Positions 20,140-29,253 of a stretch of DNA of 64,000 bases are shown here, piece after piece. Source of the DNA: Naasia aerilata (GTDB lineage Bacteria; Actinomycetota; Actinomycetes; Actinomycetales; Microbacteriaceae); the NCBI RefSeq assembly GCF_030296595.1, contig NZ_AP027731.1:930001-994000 (forward strand), given 5' to 3'. Every line of letters starts with the position of its first letter. Within the stretch, counting starts at the first letter, position 1. Made by a program: the position numbers and the translations under genes. Under the pieces are notes generated by a model that had not been told where the DNA came from, searched no databases, and saw only the letters and a program-made list of their open reading frames with translations.

Positions 20140-20814
20140 GTGGATCCCGCTCCCGATGCCCCCGTCCTCATCGTGCAGCACGAGAGCACGGTCGGCCCCG
20201 GCAACCTGACCGGCTGGCTCGACGCGCAGCGCATCCCGTGGCAGCTGGCCGACGCCCGCGCTTCCCGCTACCCGGAGAGACCCTGGCGAGCGATCGTCGT
20301 GCTCGGCAGCGAGGCATCCGCCTACGACGACACCCTCGACTGGCTGCGTGCCGAGAAGGCATACCTGCAGCCGCTCGTGGACTCGGGGACGCCGGTCCTC
20401 GGCCTGTGCTTCGGCGCCCAGCTGCTGGCCGTCCTCACCGGCGGGGAGGTGCGCCGCGCCGCCGCGACGATCCGTGGCTGGACCGACGTCCGGTCGGAGG
20501 AGGAGACTCTCGGCGGCCGCTGGCTGTCGTGGCACGGCGACGAGATCCTGCCCGCTTCCTCCGCCGAGGTCGTCGCCCGCAGCGCCACCTGCGTGGAGGC
20601 GTTTCGCGTGGGCCCGCACCTCGGGCTCCAGTTCCACCCCGAGGTCACCGCGGACATCGTGGCGGGCTGGACCGAGGAGGACTTCGGAGCATCGGGACTC
20701 GAGGCGGAGGCGTCCCGCGTCGAGCGCGACACCGCTTCCTGCCTGACCGACGCGACTGTGGGAGCGGCGGCGATCTACGAGCGGTTCTTCACGCGCGTGC
20801 CCGTGGAGAGCTAG
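20140..20814 (+). CDS. Class I glutamine amidotransferase-like protein (GMP synthase-like domain)
   Basis: A 224-residue stand-alone class I amidotransferase domain. The nucleophile elbow GLCFGAQ places the catalytic Cys near residue 90, and LQFHPEV gives His166 and Glu168 of the triad. Such single-domain proteins hydrolyse glutamine or small gamma-glutamyl compounds, and many are uncharacterised. It begins with GTG at 20140, 19 bases after lacI, and may be co-transcribed with it, but nothing links it to sugar use. Confidence 0.8.
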   Translation: MDPAPDAPVLIVQHESTVGPGNLTGWLDAQRIPWQLADARASRYPERPWRAIVVLGSEASAYDDTLDWLRAEKAYLQPLVDSGTPVLGLCFGAQLLAVLTGGEVRRAAATIRGWTDVRSEEETLGGRWLSWHGDEILPASSAEVVARSATCVEAFRVGPHLGLQFHPEVTADIVAGWTEEDFGASGLEAEASRVERDTASCLTDATVGAAAIYERFFTRVPVES

Positions 20815-21039
20815 TCAGAGCTCCTGGCCGTGCCGCTCCAGGAAGCACCGCGCGGAGTGCCGGGAGTAGAGCCGCGCCAGCCGGTCGATCGCCTCATGCG
20901 TGATCGACGACGGCGCCTCCTGCAGCAGATGCGTGCGGCAGGAGAAGCACCACTGCGCGATCCCCTTTTCGGTCAACACGAGGATCCCGTCGAGGAGGAG
21001 CCGGTCGTAGCGCTGCACGGCGGATTCGAGGACGTCCAT
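20815..21039 (-). CDS. Small uncharacterised protein with CxxC
   Basis: A 74-residue protein starting MDVLESAVQRYDRLLLDG. It contains WCFSCRTH (a CxxC with a nearby His) and a second Cys at ARCFLERHG, suggestive of metal binding or redox chemistry. No membrane segment or signal is visible. It is tail to tail with the amidotransferase gene with no gap. I do not recognise the family. Confidence 0.55.
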   Translation of the reverse strand: MDVLESAVQRYDRLLLDGILVLTEKGIAQWCFSCRTHLLQEAPSSITHEAIDRLARLYSRHSARCFLERHGQEL

Positions 21040-21115
21040 GCGCGATTGTCGCGATCCCGGGCCCGACGAGCGGGAGCGACACTCCGACGGCAACCTCGGC
21101 GTTACCTTCCGGCGC

Positions 21116-21343
21116 TCACGCAGGGCAGCAGTCGGCGGGACCATCGGCTGCCGGCTGCAGCGCGGCACAGCACTCCTCGACCTGGCGACGGGAGCCGGCG
21201 ACGAGCTGCGCCAGCCGGTGTCGCCAGGAGGCTGCCGAGACGGGAGCTCTCTCCTCCGCGATCCGGCGCCGCTCGAGCTCCTCGAGGAGGCGCGATTCCG
21301 CCGCCGCGCGCAGGTGAGGGAAGTAGAACTCGGCCACGAACAT
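21116..21343 (-). CDS. Small uncharacterised protein with C-terminal cysteine pairs
   Basis: About 75 residues, starting MFVAEFYFPHLRAAAES, with a charged helical middle (LLEELERRRIAEE) and two adjacent-cysteine pairs near the end (EECCAA and DCCPA). ATG 21343 is preferred over ATG 21358 because AAGGGGG lies just before it and the upstream ATG falls inside a palindrome. It is divergent from dinB. No recognisable family. Confidence 0.5.
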   Translation of the reverse strand: MFVAEFYFPHLRAAAESRLLEELERRRIAEERAPVSAASWRHRLAQLVAGSRRQVEECCAALQPAADGPADCCPA

Positions 21344-21355
21344 CGGGGCCCCCTT

Positions 21356-21408
21356 CATCGATGGATGTCGATAGTCTGGCGCCTCGCATCCATCGACACA
21401 GGTCGATG
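21356..21408. promoter_or_regulatory. Pair of matching 18-bp palindromes between divergent genes
   Basis: Two sites of the form CATCGAY-N4-GTCGATR: CATCGATGGATGTCGATA at 21356-21373 and CATCGACACAGGTCGATG at 21391-21408, 35 bases apart centre to centre. The second has perfect 7-base arms. A further half-like CATCCATCGA lies between them. They occupy the divergent promoter region of the small Cys-rich protein and dinB, so they look like a double operator. The regulator is unknown, and the sites do not match the actinobacterial LexA box TCGAAC-N4-GTTCGA. Confidence 0.5.
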
Positions 21409-21490
21409 AACTGCCGTCTTCCGTCGAAGAACGGCCACCCTCGACTCACTCCGTCTTCGCCATCCGACCCGTGACCGGCACACTGGTCCC

Positions 21491-22570
21491 GTGAGCGATG
21501 AGGCCGTCCCCTGGGTGCTCCACGTGGACATGGACCAGTTCATCGCCGCGGTGGAGATCCTGCGGAACCCCGAGCTCGCCGGGAAGCCGGTGATCGTGGG
21601 CGGGCGCGGCGACCCGACCGAGCGCGCCGTCGTCTCCACAGCGTCCTACGAGGCGCGCGCCTTCGGAGTCGGCTCCGGCATGCCGCTGCGGATCGCGGCG
21701 CGCAAGGTGCCCGATGCTGTTCTCCTGCCGGTCGACCGCGACGCCTACACGGCCGCCTCGGACGAGGTGATGACGACGCTGCGGGCGCAGCCGGGCGCCA
21801 CGGTGCAGGTGCTGGGCTGGGATGAGGCCTTCGTCGGGGTGCGCACCGCGGATCCAGAAGGCTACGCGCGGCGACTCCAGCAGGCGGTGCTCGAGCGAAC
21901 CCAGCTGCACTGCAGCGTGGGGATCGGCGACACCCTCGTGCGCGCCAAGGTGGCCACCGGCTTCGGCAAGCCCCGCGGCGTCTTCCGGCTGACCGCCGAC
22001 AACTGGCTCGAGGTGATGGGCGCGCGCCCCACCGCCGACCTTTGGGGCGTCGGCTCCAAGATCTCGAAGCGCCTCGCGGCGGGCGGGATCACCACGGTCG
22101 CGCAGCTCGCCGCAACGGATCCGCAGACGCTCGTGGCCGAGTTCGGCCCCCGGATGGGTCCTTGGTACGCCCAGCTCGGCCGCGGTGACGGAACTCGAGT
22201 GGTCGACGACACGCCATGGGTCGCGCGAGGGCACAGCCGGGAGACGACCTACCAGCGGAACCTCAGCGAGCCCGACGAGGTCGAGGACGCCCTGCGCGAG
22301 TTGACCGCACAGGTTCTGGAGGACGTCGCAGCAGAGGGGCGACCGGTGATCGGGCTGACGCTGAAGGTCCGGTACGCGCCCTTCGTGACGAGGACGTTCG
22401 CGCACCGGATCGCGTCGACCTTCGATCGGGAGACGGTGCTCGCGGAAGTCCTGGCGCTGGCCGGGAGATTCGAGGCCGGCCGCGCCATCCGCCTCCTGGG
22501 ACTCCGCGCCGAGATGCCGATGCCGGAGGACGCCCGGGAGGGACACACGCCGACCCGCAGCGGCTGGTGA
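21491..22570 (+). CDS. dinB: Y-family DNA polymerase (DinB/PolIV type)
   Basis: Translesion polymerase of 359 residues. The catalytic aspartate motif is VLHVDMDQF near residues 9-17, and the second acidic motif reads LGWDEAF, keeping the Asp-Glu pair although the flanking serine of the usual SIDEAY is changed. Helix-hairpin-helix (VGSKISKRLAAGGI) and little-finger regions follow. There is no obvious C-terminal beta-clamp peptide; the end is HTPTRSGW. Actinobacterial DinB proteins lacking strong clamp motifs exist. It is divergent from a small Cys-rich gene across a double palindrome. Confidence 0.85.
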   Translation: MSDEAVPWVLHVDMDQFIAAVEILRNPELAGKPVIVGGRGDPTERAVVSTASYEARAFGVGSGMPLRIAARKVPDAVLLPVDRDAYTAASDEVMTTLRAQPGATVQVLGWDEAFVGVRTADPEGYARRLQQAVLERTQLHCSVGIGDTLVRAKVATGFGKPRGVFRLTADNWLEVMGARPTADLWGVGSKISKRLAAGGITTVAQLAATDPQTLVAEFGPRMGPWYAQLGRGDGTRVVDDTPWVARGHSRETTYQRNLSEPDEVEDALRELTAQVLEDVAAEGRPVIGLTLKVRYAPFVTRTFAHRIASTFDRETVLAEVLALAGRFEAGRAIRLLGLRAEMPMPEDAREGHTPTRSGW

Positions 22571-22606
22571 CCAGCGCCGGAGCGCAAGCTCGGCGCGCGG
22601 CTCGGG

Positions 22607-24161
22607 CTAGTCCCGCGTCTCCTCGTCGTACCGGCGACGCAGCAGGTGCTTCTGCACCTTGCCGCTCGCCGTGCGCGGCAGCTCGTCCACGACCTCGAGC
22701 GTCCGCGGGACCTTGTAGCGCGCGAGGCGGGTCGACAGCCTCGCCACCATGTCCTCGGGGTCGAGGGTGGTGCCCGGCTTGAGGGTCACCACGGCATGCG
22801 GCACCTCCCCCATCGCTCGTGCGGCACGCCGATGACGGCGGCGCCCGTCACCCCTCGAGAGCGAGAAGGACCATCTCCACCTCGGCCGAGTAGATGTTCT
22901 CTCCGCCGGAGATGATCATGTCCTTCACCCGGTCGGCGATGAAGAGGAACCCACGGTCGTCGGTGTAGCCGATGTCGCCCGTCTTGAACCAGCCGTCCTC
23001 GGTGAAGGCGGCGGCCGTCGCGTCCGGGTTGCCCCAGTACTCGAGGAACACGTTGGGGCCGCGCACCTCGATCTCACCGAGCACCCCGGGATCGTCGGCG
23101 CCGGCGATCCGGAACTGAGTGAAGGAGTGGGCGAGCCCCGCCGACCCTGCTCGCTCCACCGAGAAGCGCGCCGGCAGCATGGTGACGCCGGGCGCCGTCT
23201 CGGTGAGCCCGTAGCCGCCGGAGAACGCGAGGCCGCGCGCCTCGTAGGCGTCACGGACCCGCGCAGGAACCGGAGACCCGCCGCAGGTCAGCATCCGCAG
23301 CGACGAGAGGTCGGTGCCGGCCCAGGCGGGATCGTCGAGCATCAGCTGGTAGGTCGTGGGCACGCCGCTGATGGCGGTGGCGCGCAGGCGCTCGATGGCG
23401 GCCAGCGCGCCGCCGGGCAGGAAACGCTCCTCGAGGAGGACCGTTCCTCCCTTGAGCAGGACGGGGAGGCAGCCCATGCCCAGCGAGGCCACGTGGAACA
23501 GCGGCGAGATCATGAGCGCGCGGTCCGACCCGGCCAGGTCGTAATCGGCGATCACGTTGACCGCGTTCCACGTCAGGTTGCCGTGCGTGAGGACGGCGCC
23601 CTTCGGCCGCCCCGTCGTGCCCGAGGTGTAGATGATGAGCGCCCGATCCTCGAGCGTCACCGCCGGCAGATCGACAGGCTCGGCCGGCGCGTTCCTCAGC
23701 ACGTCCTCGTAGCGCTCGGCGTCCGCATCCGGCACGACCGGGTCGTCCGCGTCGGCCTCCCCGACCACGATCCTGGTGGCCGGACGCCCGGCCTCCCTGA
23801 GCGCCCCGGCCGCGATCGGGTCGAGCGACACCGAGTTGAGCAGGAGGGCTGCACCGGAGTCGGTCAGCATGTAGCCGAGCTCGGCCACGGAGAGGCGCGT
23901 GTTCAGCGGCACGAACACGGCGCCGATGCGCGCGGTGGCGAACAGCGCCTCCACGAAGGACGGATGGTTGTTGCCGAGGTAGGCGACCCGGTCCCCCGCC
24001 CGGATGCCGCGCTGCTGCAGGGCGGCGGCCAGCCGGTCGACCCGGTCCGCGAGCTCGGCGTAGCCGATCTCCGCGTCGCGGAACACGAGCGCGACGCCAC
24101 TGGCGGACGACACCGCTCGACGGCGGAGCCAGCCGCCGATGCCCTCGGGAAGAACCGTCAC
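22607..24161 (-). CDS. AMP-dependent acyl-CoA synthetase/ligase (two frame breaks)
   Basis: Activates a carboxylic acid to its CoA thioester. The AMP-binding P-loop is YTSGTTGRPKGA, the second motif GGYGLTETAPG, and the hinge YTDDRGFLFIADRVKDMI. The C-terminal catalytic lysine motif is TASGKVQKHLL. Frames change at C4 22851-22854 and C5 22807-22811; restoring one base at each yields GVTGAAVIGVPHERWGEVPH between the halves and a normal 518-residue enzyme. GTG 24161 follows GAAGGGA and lies 15 bases after the MaoC stop. The acid is unknown. Confidence 0.85.
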
Positions 24162-24176
24162 CGTGGTTCCCTTCGT

Positions 24177-24635
24177 CTAGCGCAGGAAGCGGGCGAGGAA
24201 GTCGACGACGACCGCCGGCCGCTCCTGCCCCTCGATCTCGATGACGCCGGAGGTCGTGAGCTGAACGCCGCCCTTGACCTCCTCGACCTTTGTGAGGGTC
24301 GCCTTCATGCGGACCCGGGCGCCGACCTTCACGGGCGACGTGAACCGCACGCGGTCGAGGCCGTAGTTGATCTTCGTGCCGACGCCCTCGACGTCGAAGA
24401 TCGACGACCAGAGCGGGATCAGCAGCGAGAGGGTCAGGAAGCCGTGCGCGATAGCGCCGCCGAAGGGCCCCTCCTTCGCGCGCTCGGGGTCGGTGTGGAT
24501 CCACTGGTGGTCATCGGTCGCGTCGGCGAAGGTGTTCACCCGCTCCTGGGTGATCTCGAGCCACTCGGAGGGCCCGATCTCGGTGCCGACCAGGGCCGGC
24601 AGCTCGTCGATGGTCACGATCTTCTTGTCGGTCAT
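24177..24635 (-). CDS. MaoC-family (R)-enoyl-CoA hydratase
   Basis: Hot-dog-fold hydratase of 152 residues that adds water to enoyl-CoA. The family hydratase motif is visible as FADATDDHQWIHTDPERA, with the catalytic Asp and His, and GAIAHGFLTLSL follows. Its ATG at 24635 overlaps the amidohydrolase stop as ATGA. It lies between the amidohydrolase and the acyl-CoA ligase genes, suggesting one CoA-dependent degradation route. Confidence 0.9.
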   Translation of the reverse strand: MTDKKIVTIDELPALVGTEIGPSEWLEITQERVNTFADATDDHQWIHTDPERAKEGPFGGAIAHGFLTLSLLIPLWSSIFDVEGVGTKINYGLDRVRFTSPVKVGARVRMKATLTKVEEVKGGVQLTTSGVIEIEGQERPAVVVDFLARFLR

Positions 24636-25521
24636 TTGTTCTCCTTGGTGAGTCCGAGCAGGCGGATGGCGTTGTCGCGCAGGATCTTGGACCGCACCTC
24701 GTCCTTGAGCTCCAGCGCGTCGAAGTCGCGGCGCCAGCGATCGGGGGTGAGCAGCGGGAAGTCGGAGCCGAAAAGGACCTTGTCCTGCAGGAACGAGTTC
24801 GCGGCCCGGACGAGTTGGGCAGGGAAGTACTTGGGGCTCCAGCCGGACAGGTCGATGGCGACGTTGCCCTTGTGGGTCGCGATCGAGATGGCTTCGTCCT
24901 GCCACGGCACCGACGGGTGGGCGAGGATGAGCCGGAGGTCGGGGAAGTCGGCCGCGACGTCGTCGAGGAGCATCGGATCCGAGTAGCGGAGCCGGAAACC
25001 CCCACCGCCAGGGGTTCCCGCGCCGATTCCGGTCTGCCCGGTGTGCACGATGGCCGGCACGCCGAGCTCGGCGATGGCCTGCCACAGGGGGCGGAACTCG
25101 TCCGCGCTCGGAGCGAAGCCCTGCACGGTCGGGTGCAGCTTGACGCCCCGAGCTCCGTGGTCGACGACGAGCTCGCGGAGGAGGTCGACGGCCGCCTCGC
25201 CCTGCCGCGGGTCGACCGAGGCGAACGGCAGGAGGACGTCCGCCTGGTCCGCCGCCTGGTCGATGATCTCGGCGCTCGGGATCGGCTCGTGGCCCAGCTG
25301 GGTGCGCGCGTCGACCGTGAAGACCACGGCCGCCATCCGGCGCTCCCGGTAGTAGGACGCGATGCCGGCGAGGTCGGGAGTGACCCCGTCCGTGCGGAAG
25401 TAGCGGGCTGCGGCCTCGGCGAGCTCGGGGGCAGCGACGAGTGGCCGTCCGATCCGACCTCGACATGGACGTGGACGTCGAAGGCTTCGATGCGGTCGAC
25501 GTCGATCGCGGGCGTGTACAC
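24632..25521 (-). CDS. Amidohydrolase-family (TIM-barrel) hydrolase or decarboxylase (one frame break)
   Basis: Amidohydro_2-type metal enzyme, 296 residues after repair. N-terminal metal ligands are in FDVHVHVE; further landmarks are KLHPTVQGF, IVHTGQTG, ILAHPSVPW and the late catalytic Asp in LFGSDFPLL. The frame changes at G5 25427-25431, and one restored base joins SSLPPELAEAAARYF to the rest. GTG 25521 begins eight bases after the dehydrogenase stop. This family includes ring-acid decarboxylases as well as hydrolases, so the reaction is open. Confidence 0.75.
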
Positions 25522-25529
25522 GGCTCGGG

Positions 25530-26462
25530 TCAGCTCGCGGGGCGGTTGAGCTCGTCGGGCAACGGCGGGAACTTCTCGCCGACGCTCTGCAGCTCGCTCA
25601 GGATGCGCGGCGCGACCTGCTCCGCGAGCGCATCGGCCGTCCAGCCGCCGTCGCGCAGCTCGCTGAACACGGGCTCCGGGTGGGACCAGAGCTGGACGCG
25701 ATCGCCTCCTGCGCCGATCACCTGGCCGCTGATCCCCGCCGCCTCGTCGGAGGCGAGGAAGACCACGAGCCCGGCGACGTCCTCCGCGGTGCCGAAGCCG
25801 AGGTCCTTGCGGAAGAAGTCCGGCATCGGCCGCCCCGCGTCCTCCGCCTCGATGGCCGCGGCGAAGTAGGGGATGGTGCGCGTCATCGCGGTGGCCGCAA
25901 CGGGGACGACGGCGTTGACGAGCACGCCGGCGCGGGCCATCTCGAGGGCCCAGGTGCGGACCATGCCCACGATGCCGGCCTTCGCCGCGGCGTAGTTGGT
26001 CTGGCCGAAGTTGCCGCGCTGGCCCGTGGGCGAGCCGATCGTGATGATGCGGCCGGCGATGCCCCGGTCCTTGAAGGAGGCGAAGGCGGCACGCACGCAG
26101 GTGAAGGTGCCCCGCAGATGCACGTTGACAACCTGGTCGAAGTCGTCGTCGGTCATCTTCAGCAGCGACTTGTCGCGGAGGATGCCGGCGTTCGTCACGA
26201 GGATGTCCAGCCCGCCGAACTCGCTCACGGCGGTGTCGACGAGCTGCTGGGCGACCTCCGAGGTCCCGACGGGCGCGACGACGGCGACCGCGCGTCCCCC
26301 GGCGCCGACGATGGCGGAGACGGTCGACTCCGCGGCTTCGGCGGAGACGTCGTTGACCACGACCGCGGCCCCCGCTTCGGCGAGCGCGAGTGCGTAGGCG
26401 GCGCCGAGGCCGGCACCGCTGCCGGTGACGATGGCGGTCTTGCCTTGGAGGGATACGGCCAT
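25530..26462 (-). CDS. Short-chain dehydrogenase/reductase
   Basis: NAD(P)-dependent oxidoreductase of 310 residues. The Rossmann motif is GSGAGLGAAYALALAEAG, the structural NAG motif is LVTNAGI, and the active-site Ser, Tyr and Lys are in IGSPTGQRGNFGQTNYAAAK (Ser, then YxxxK). The length and the GAGLGAAYA form resemble the 3-hydroxyacyl-CoA dehydrogenase domain of multifunctional beta-oxidation proteins, consistent with the MaoC partner. It is first in the minus-strand cluster and divergent from the MarR gene. Confidence 0.88.
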   Translation of the reverse strand: MAVSLQGKTAIVTGSGAGLGAAYALALAEAGAAVVVNDVSAEAAESTVSAIVGAGGRAVAVVAPVGTSEVAQQLVDTAVSEFGGLDILVTNAGILRDKSLLKMTDDDFDQVVNVHLRGTFTCVRAAFASFKDRGIAGRIITIGSPTGQRGNFGQTNYAAAKAGIVGMVRTWALEMARAGVLVNAVVPVAATAMTRTIPYFAAAIEAEDAGRPMPDFFRKDLGFGTAEDVAGLVVFLASDEAAGISGQVIGAGGDRVQLWSHPEPVFSELRDGGWTADALAEQVAPRILSELQSVGEKFPPLPDELNRPAS

Positions 26463-26497
26463 GGAAGCTCCTTCGCTGACGCTGGATTAGACTACGG

Positions 26498-26509
26498 CAA
26501 CAATAGTTG
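26498..26509. promoter_or_regulatory. Candidate MarR operator
   Basis: The 73-base gap between the dehydrogenase and MarR genes contains CAACAATAGTTG, a palindrome with CAAC/GTTG arms. It lies between the two divergent starts, where a MarR protein would control both directions. Inferred from position and symmetry only. Confidence 0.35.
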
Positions 26510-26535
26510 ATCCTTCCAACGGTTTCGAGGTTCCG

Positions 26536-26988
26536 ATGCAGGACGACCTTCCCGCCGACGAGCTGCCCCTGCTCGGCGAGATCGGCTTCCTCGCGGTGCG
26601 CACCGGCGCCACCGCGATGCGGCTGGCTCGCGAACGCCTCAAGCCCCTCGGCCTGCACGTGCGCTCCTACTCGGTGCTGGCCCTCTCCGCGACGGACACC
26701 GGCCGCACTCAGCGCGAGGTCGCCGAGTACCTCGACCTCGACCCCAGCCAGGTCGTGAGCCTCGTCGACGAGCTCGAGCGCGCGGGACTGGTCACGCGCG
26801 AGGTGGCGCCCGGCGACCGGCGTTCGAAGCTGGTCCGAGCCACCCCCGAGGGGTTCGCCGTCCTGCCCGCTGCGCGCGAGGCGACCGCATCGGCGGAGGC
26901 CGAGGTGCTCGCGGCGCTCCTCCCGGCCGAGCGGGAGACGCTCCTGCGGATGCTGCAGAAGGTGACGGTCCCGCAGGCACGGTCCTGA
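26536..26988 (+). CDS. MarR-family transcriptional regulator
   Basis: Winged-helix dimeric regulator of 150 residues. The recognition helix and wing region is [20 protein letters not shown] followed by [17 protein letters not shown], the typical MarR wing with its Asp-Arg-Arg. MarR proteins usually repress divergent genes until an aromatic or acyl ligand binds. The divergent acyl-CoA ligase/MaoC/amidohydrolase/SDR cluster is the likely target. Confidence 0.9.
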   Translation: MQDDLPADELPLLGEIGFLAVRTGATAMRLARERLKPLGLHVRSYSVLALSATDTGRTQREVAEYLDLDPSQVVSLVDELERAGLVTREVAPGDRRSKLVRATPEGFAVLPAAREATASAEAEVLAALLPAERETLLRMLQKVTVPQARS

Positions 26989-27032
26989 TCAACCCCGGCT
27001 TCCCCGAAGCCGGCGGGACTAGGCTCCCCGGC

Positions 27033-28055
27033 ATGCCCGGCAGCCGCAACCCACTCGACGACCTGCGCGAGAACATCGGCCACCTGGGCGACCTGCTCAA
27101 GAAGCCCGGCTTCGAGCGGGTGGACGACCTCGTCGGCGACCTCTTCGGGAGCCGCCCGAGCCCCGCACGCCCGCTCGCGGAGGTGCAGGCCGACCTGGAT
27201 GCGCTCGTCGGGCTCGACACCGTGAAGGAGCAGGTGCGGGCGCTCGTCGCGTTCCTCCAGGTGCAGGCCCGCCGGAAGGCGCACGGCCTGCCGGAGGTGG
27301 CCACGTCCCAGCACCTGGTCTTCCTCGGCAACCCCGGGACGGGCAAGACCACCGTGGCGCGGCTGCTCGCCGAGATGTACCGGGCGGTCGGCCTGCTGCA
27401 GAAGGGCCACCTGGTCGAGGTGGACCGATCGGGCCTGGTCGGGCAGTACGTCGGCGCGACGGCCCTCAAGACCGACCGCGTCATCCGGCGCGCGCTCGAC
27501 GGCGTCCTCTTCATCGACGAGGCGTACGCGCTCGCCCCCGAGGACGGCCGGATGGACTTCGGTCCCGAGGCCATCGAGGTTCTGCTGAAGCGGATGGAGG
27601 ATCATCGGCACCGGCTCATCGTGATCGTCGCCGGCTACCCGCGGCTCATGGAGGCGTTCCTGCTCTCCAACCCCGGACTGCGCTCACGCTTCGCGCGCGA
27701 GATCACCTTCCCCGACTACTCCGTCGACGAGCTGGCCGCGATCTTCGGCAGCATCGCCCAGCAGCACGAGTACACGCTGGAACCGGGGGCCGAGCAGACG
27801 CTGCGGAGCATCCTGTCCGGCCTCCGCGCCGGCGAGGAGTCGGGGAACGCCCGCTTCGCACGCACGCTGTTCGAGCAGGCCCTCAACCGGCAGGCGCTTC
27901 GGCTCTCCGCGGGACACGACCTCGCCCTCGACGAGCTCGATCGGAACGAGGTGACGACGCTCACCGCCGCCGACCTCGCGGAGGCGGCCCGGGCGCTGGG
28001 CGAGGGCCCCGGCCCGGATCCCGAGCAGTCCCGCTGGCGGCGCTGGCTCGGCTGA
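27033..28055 (+). CDS. CbxX/CfqX-type AAA ATPase (EccA-like)
   Basis: A 340-residue AAA protein with an N-terminal helical part, Walker A GNPGTGKT at residues 99-106, Walker B LFIDEA at about 159-164, and sensor/arginine-finger regions ([16 protein letters not shown]). The domain matches CbbX rubisco activase and the ATPase half of EccA of type VII secretion. No ESX or rubisco gene is nearby, and the N-terminal TPR domain of EccA is absent, so its client is unknown. Confidence 0.85.
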   Translation: MPGSRNPLDDLRENIGHLGDLLKKPGFERVDDLVGDLFGSRPSPARPLAEVQADLDALVGLDTVKEQVRALVAFLQVQARRKAHGLPEVATSQHLVFLGNPGTGKTTVARLLAEMYRAVGLLQKGHLVEVDRSGLVGQYVGATALKTDRVIRRALDGVLFIDEAYALAPEDGRMDFGPEAIEVLLKRMEDHRHRLIVIVAGYPRLMEAFLLSNPGLRSRFAREITFPDYSVDELAAIFGSIAQQHEYTLEPGAEQTLRSILSGLRAGEESGNARFARTLFEQALNRQALRLSAGHDLALDELDRNEVTTLTAADLAEAARALGEGPGPDPEQSRWRRWLG

Positions 28056-28150
28056 CCGGCGTCACCGCCGCAGCCGAGTGGCGGCCGGGCGATGGTCCGG
28101 TCCCACCGCCTCGGTTTCCCGAGAGTGCGGACCACCGCCCCGTGGCAGCA

Positions 28151-29098
28151 TCACGCGGATGACTCGGCCGCAGCGCGCCGGCGGAGCATCAGCACCAGCG
28201 CGGCTGCGGTTCCGACCGCCGCGGCCAGGGCCGCCCCGGCGGTCAAGGTCAGCGCATCCGGGCTGAGGAGCGCCTGCCCGCGTTCCGCCTGCCACCAGAG
28301 CAGCACGACGAGTCCCGCGGTGCCTGCCGCCGCGATCCGGACGAGCCGGACCCGGGTCGTGCCGTCGAGACGGGTCGTCCTGGCCAGCAGCCAGGCGAGG
28401 ATCGGCAGCGCCTGCAGCGCGTGCAGGCCGACGAAGTGCGCGACGCGGAGGTCGCCGTGCAGCAGGCTCCAGTCGGTGAGCGGCATCCCGGGTCCGCCGT
28501 CCGGAGCGCCCACGGTGTGCCCGCCGGAGTCGCCGGCGGTGCGGTTCACCGTCATGGAGATCGCCTCCGCCATGCCGAGGACGGAGACGGCGAGCCCCCA
28601 ACGGATGCCCGCGGCGATGCCGGCGTCGAGCCCGCGCTGCCGCCAGAGCAGCACGCCCACCACCATGGTGGCGAGGAACACGAGCGAGATCGCGCCGCCC
28701 GCGGCGTAGTACGCGGCCGCGTCGCCGGCCGTCGCCTCGTTGAAGTGGCTCGTCGTCCCGCGCAGCACCTGCGTGTCAATCCACGCGGTCTCGAAGGCGA
28801 ATACCGCGGTGGTCACGATCGCGAGGACCGTGAGCAGCCGGCGGTGGCCCGTCACGAAGCCGAGCATCCAGCGCAACGTCACCAGGTAGGCGGTGATCGC
28901 GATGCCGAACTTGACCGGCTTGAGCCAGGCGGGCGCTCCGTCGATCAGGCGCTGGTCGAGCAGAAGAGCGGTGACGGCGCCCACCAGGACGACCGCACTG
29001 ACGATGGTCGCCAGCGAGAGGATGCGGAGCGCCGGGGACGGCGACTGCACGGGCGCCCCGGCACGCGGCGTGGCAGTGGCGATTGCGATGGAGGTCAT
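28151..29098 (-). CDS. Polytopic membrane protein of unknown function
   Basis: About 315 residues with roughly eight hydrophobic segments. Recognisable stretches are WLKPVKFGIAITAYLVTLRW, with a Lys-Pro-Val-Lys-Phe motif inside the membrane region, and HFVGLHALQALPILAWL with intramembrane histidines. I chose ATG 29098 over upstream possibilities because the Ala/Thr-rich lead fits a cytoplasmic start. It is divergent from the two-component system 155 bases away and could be its target. Confidence 0.65.
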   Translation of the reverse strand: MTSIAIATATPRAGAPVQSPSPALRILSLATIVSAVVLVGAVTALLLDQRLIDGAPAWLKPVKFGIAITAYLVTLRWMLGFVTGHRRLLTVLAIVTTAVFAFETAWIDTQVLRGTTSHFNEATAGDAAAYYAAGGAISLVFLATMVVGVLLWRQRGLDAGIAAGIRWGLAVSVLGMAEAISMTVNRTAGDSGGHTVGAPDGGPGMPLTDWSLLHGDLRVAHFVGLHALQALPILAWLLARTTRLDGTTRVRLVRIAAAGTAGLVVLLWWQAERGQALLSPDALTLTAGAALAAAVGTAAALVLMLRRRAAAESSA

Positions 29099-29253
29099 GC
29101 CGGCAAGCGTTCCGCGGCGGCCCGCATCCCACATCGTCCTCGCGGCCGCCTCCTCCTCGTCCCGCGGACGGAGGTGCCGGAGCGGGGAGGCCGGTGCGCT
29201 CCCCGTCCGCGCCGCTACGGTGCGAAGGAGCCGTCGGAACGGAAGGGGCCAGC

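Noticed and set aside
21356-21408. LexA/SOS box before dinB
   Set aside because: The palindromes have CATCGA/TCGATG arms, not TCGAAC/GTTCGA.
27033-28055. Type VII secretion locus
   Set aside because: Only an EccA-like ATPase domain is present; no EccB-E, WXG100 or PE/PPE-like genes nearby.
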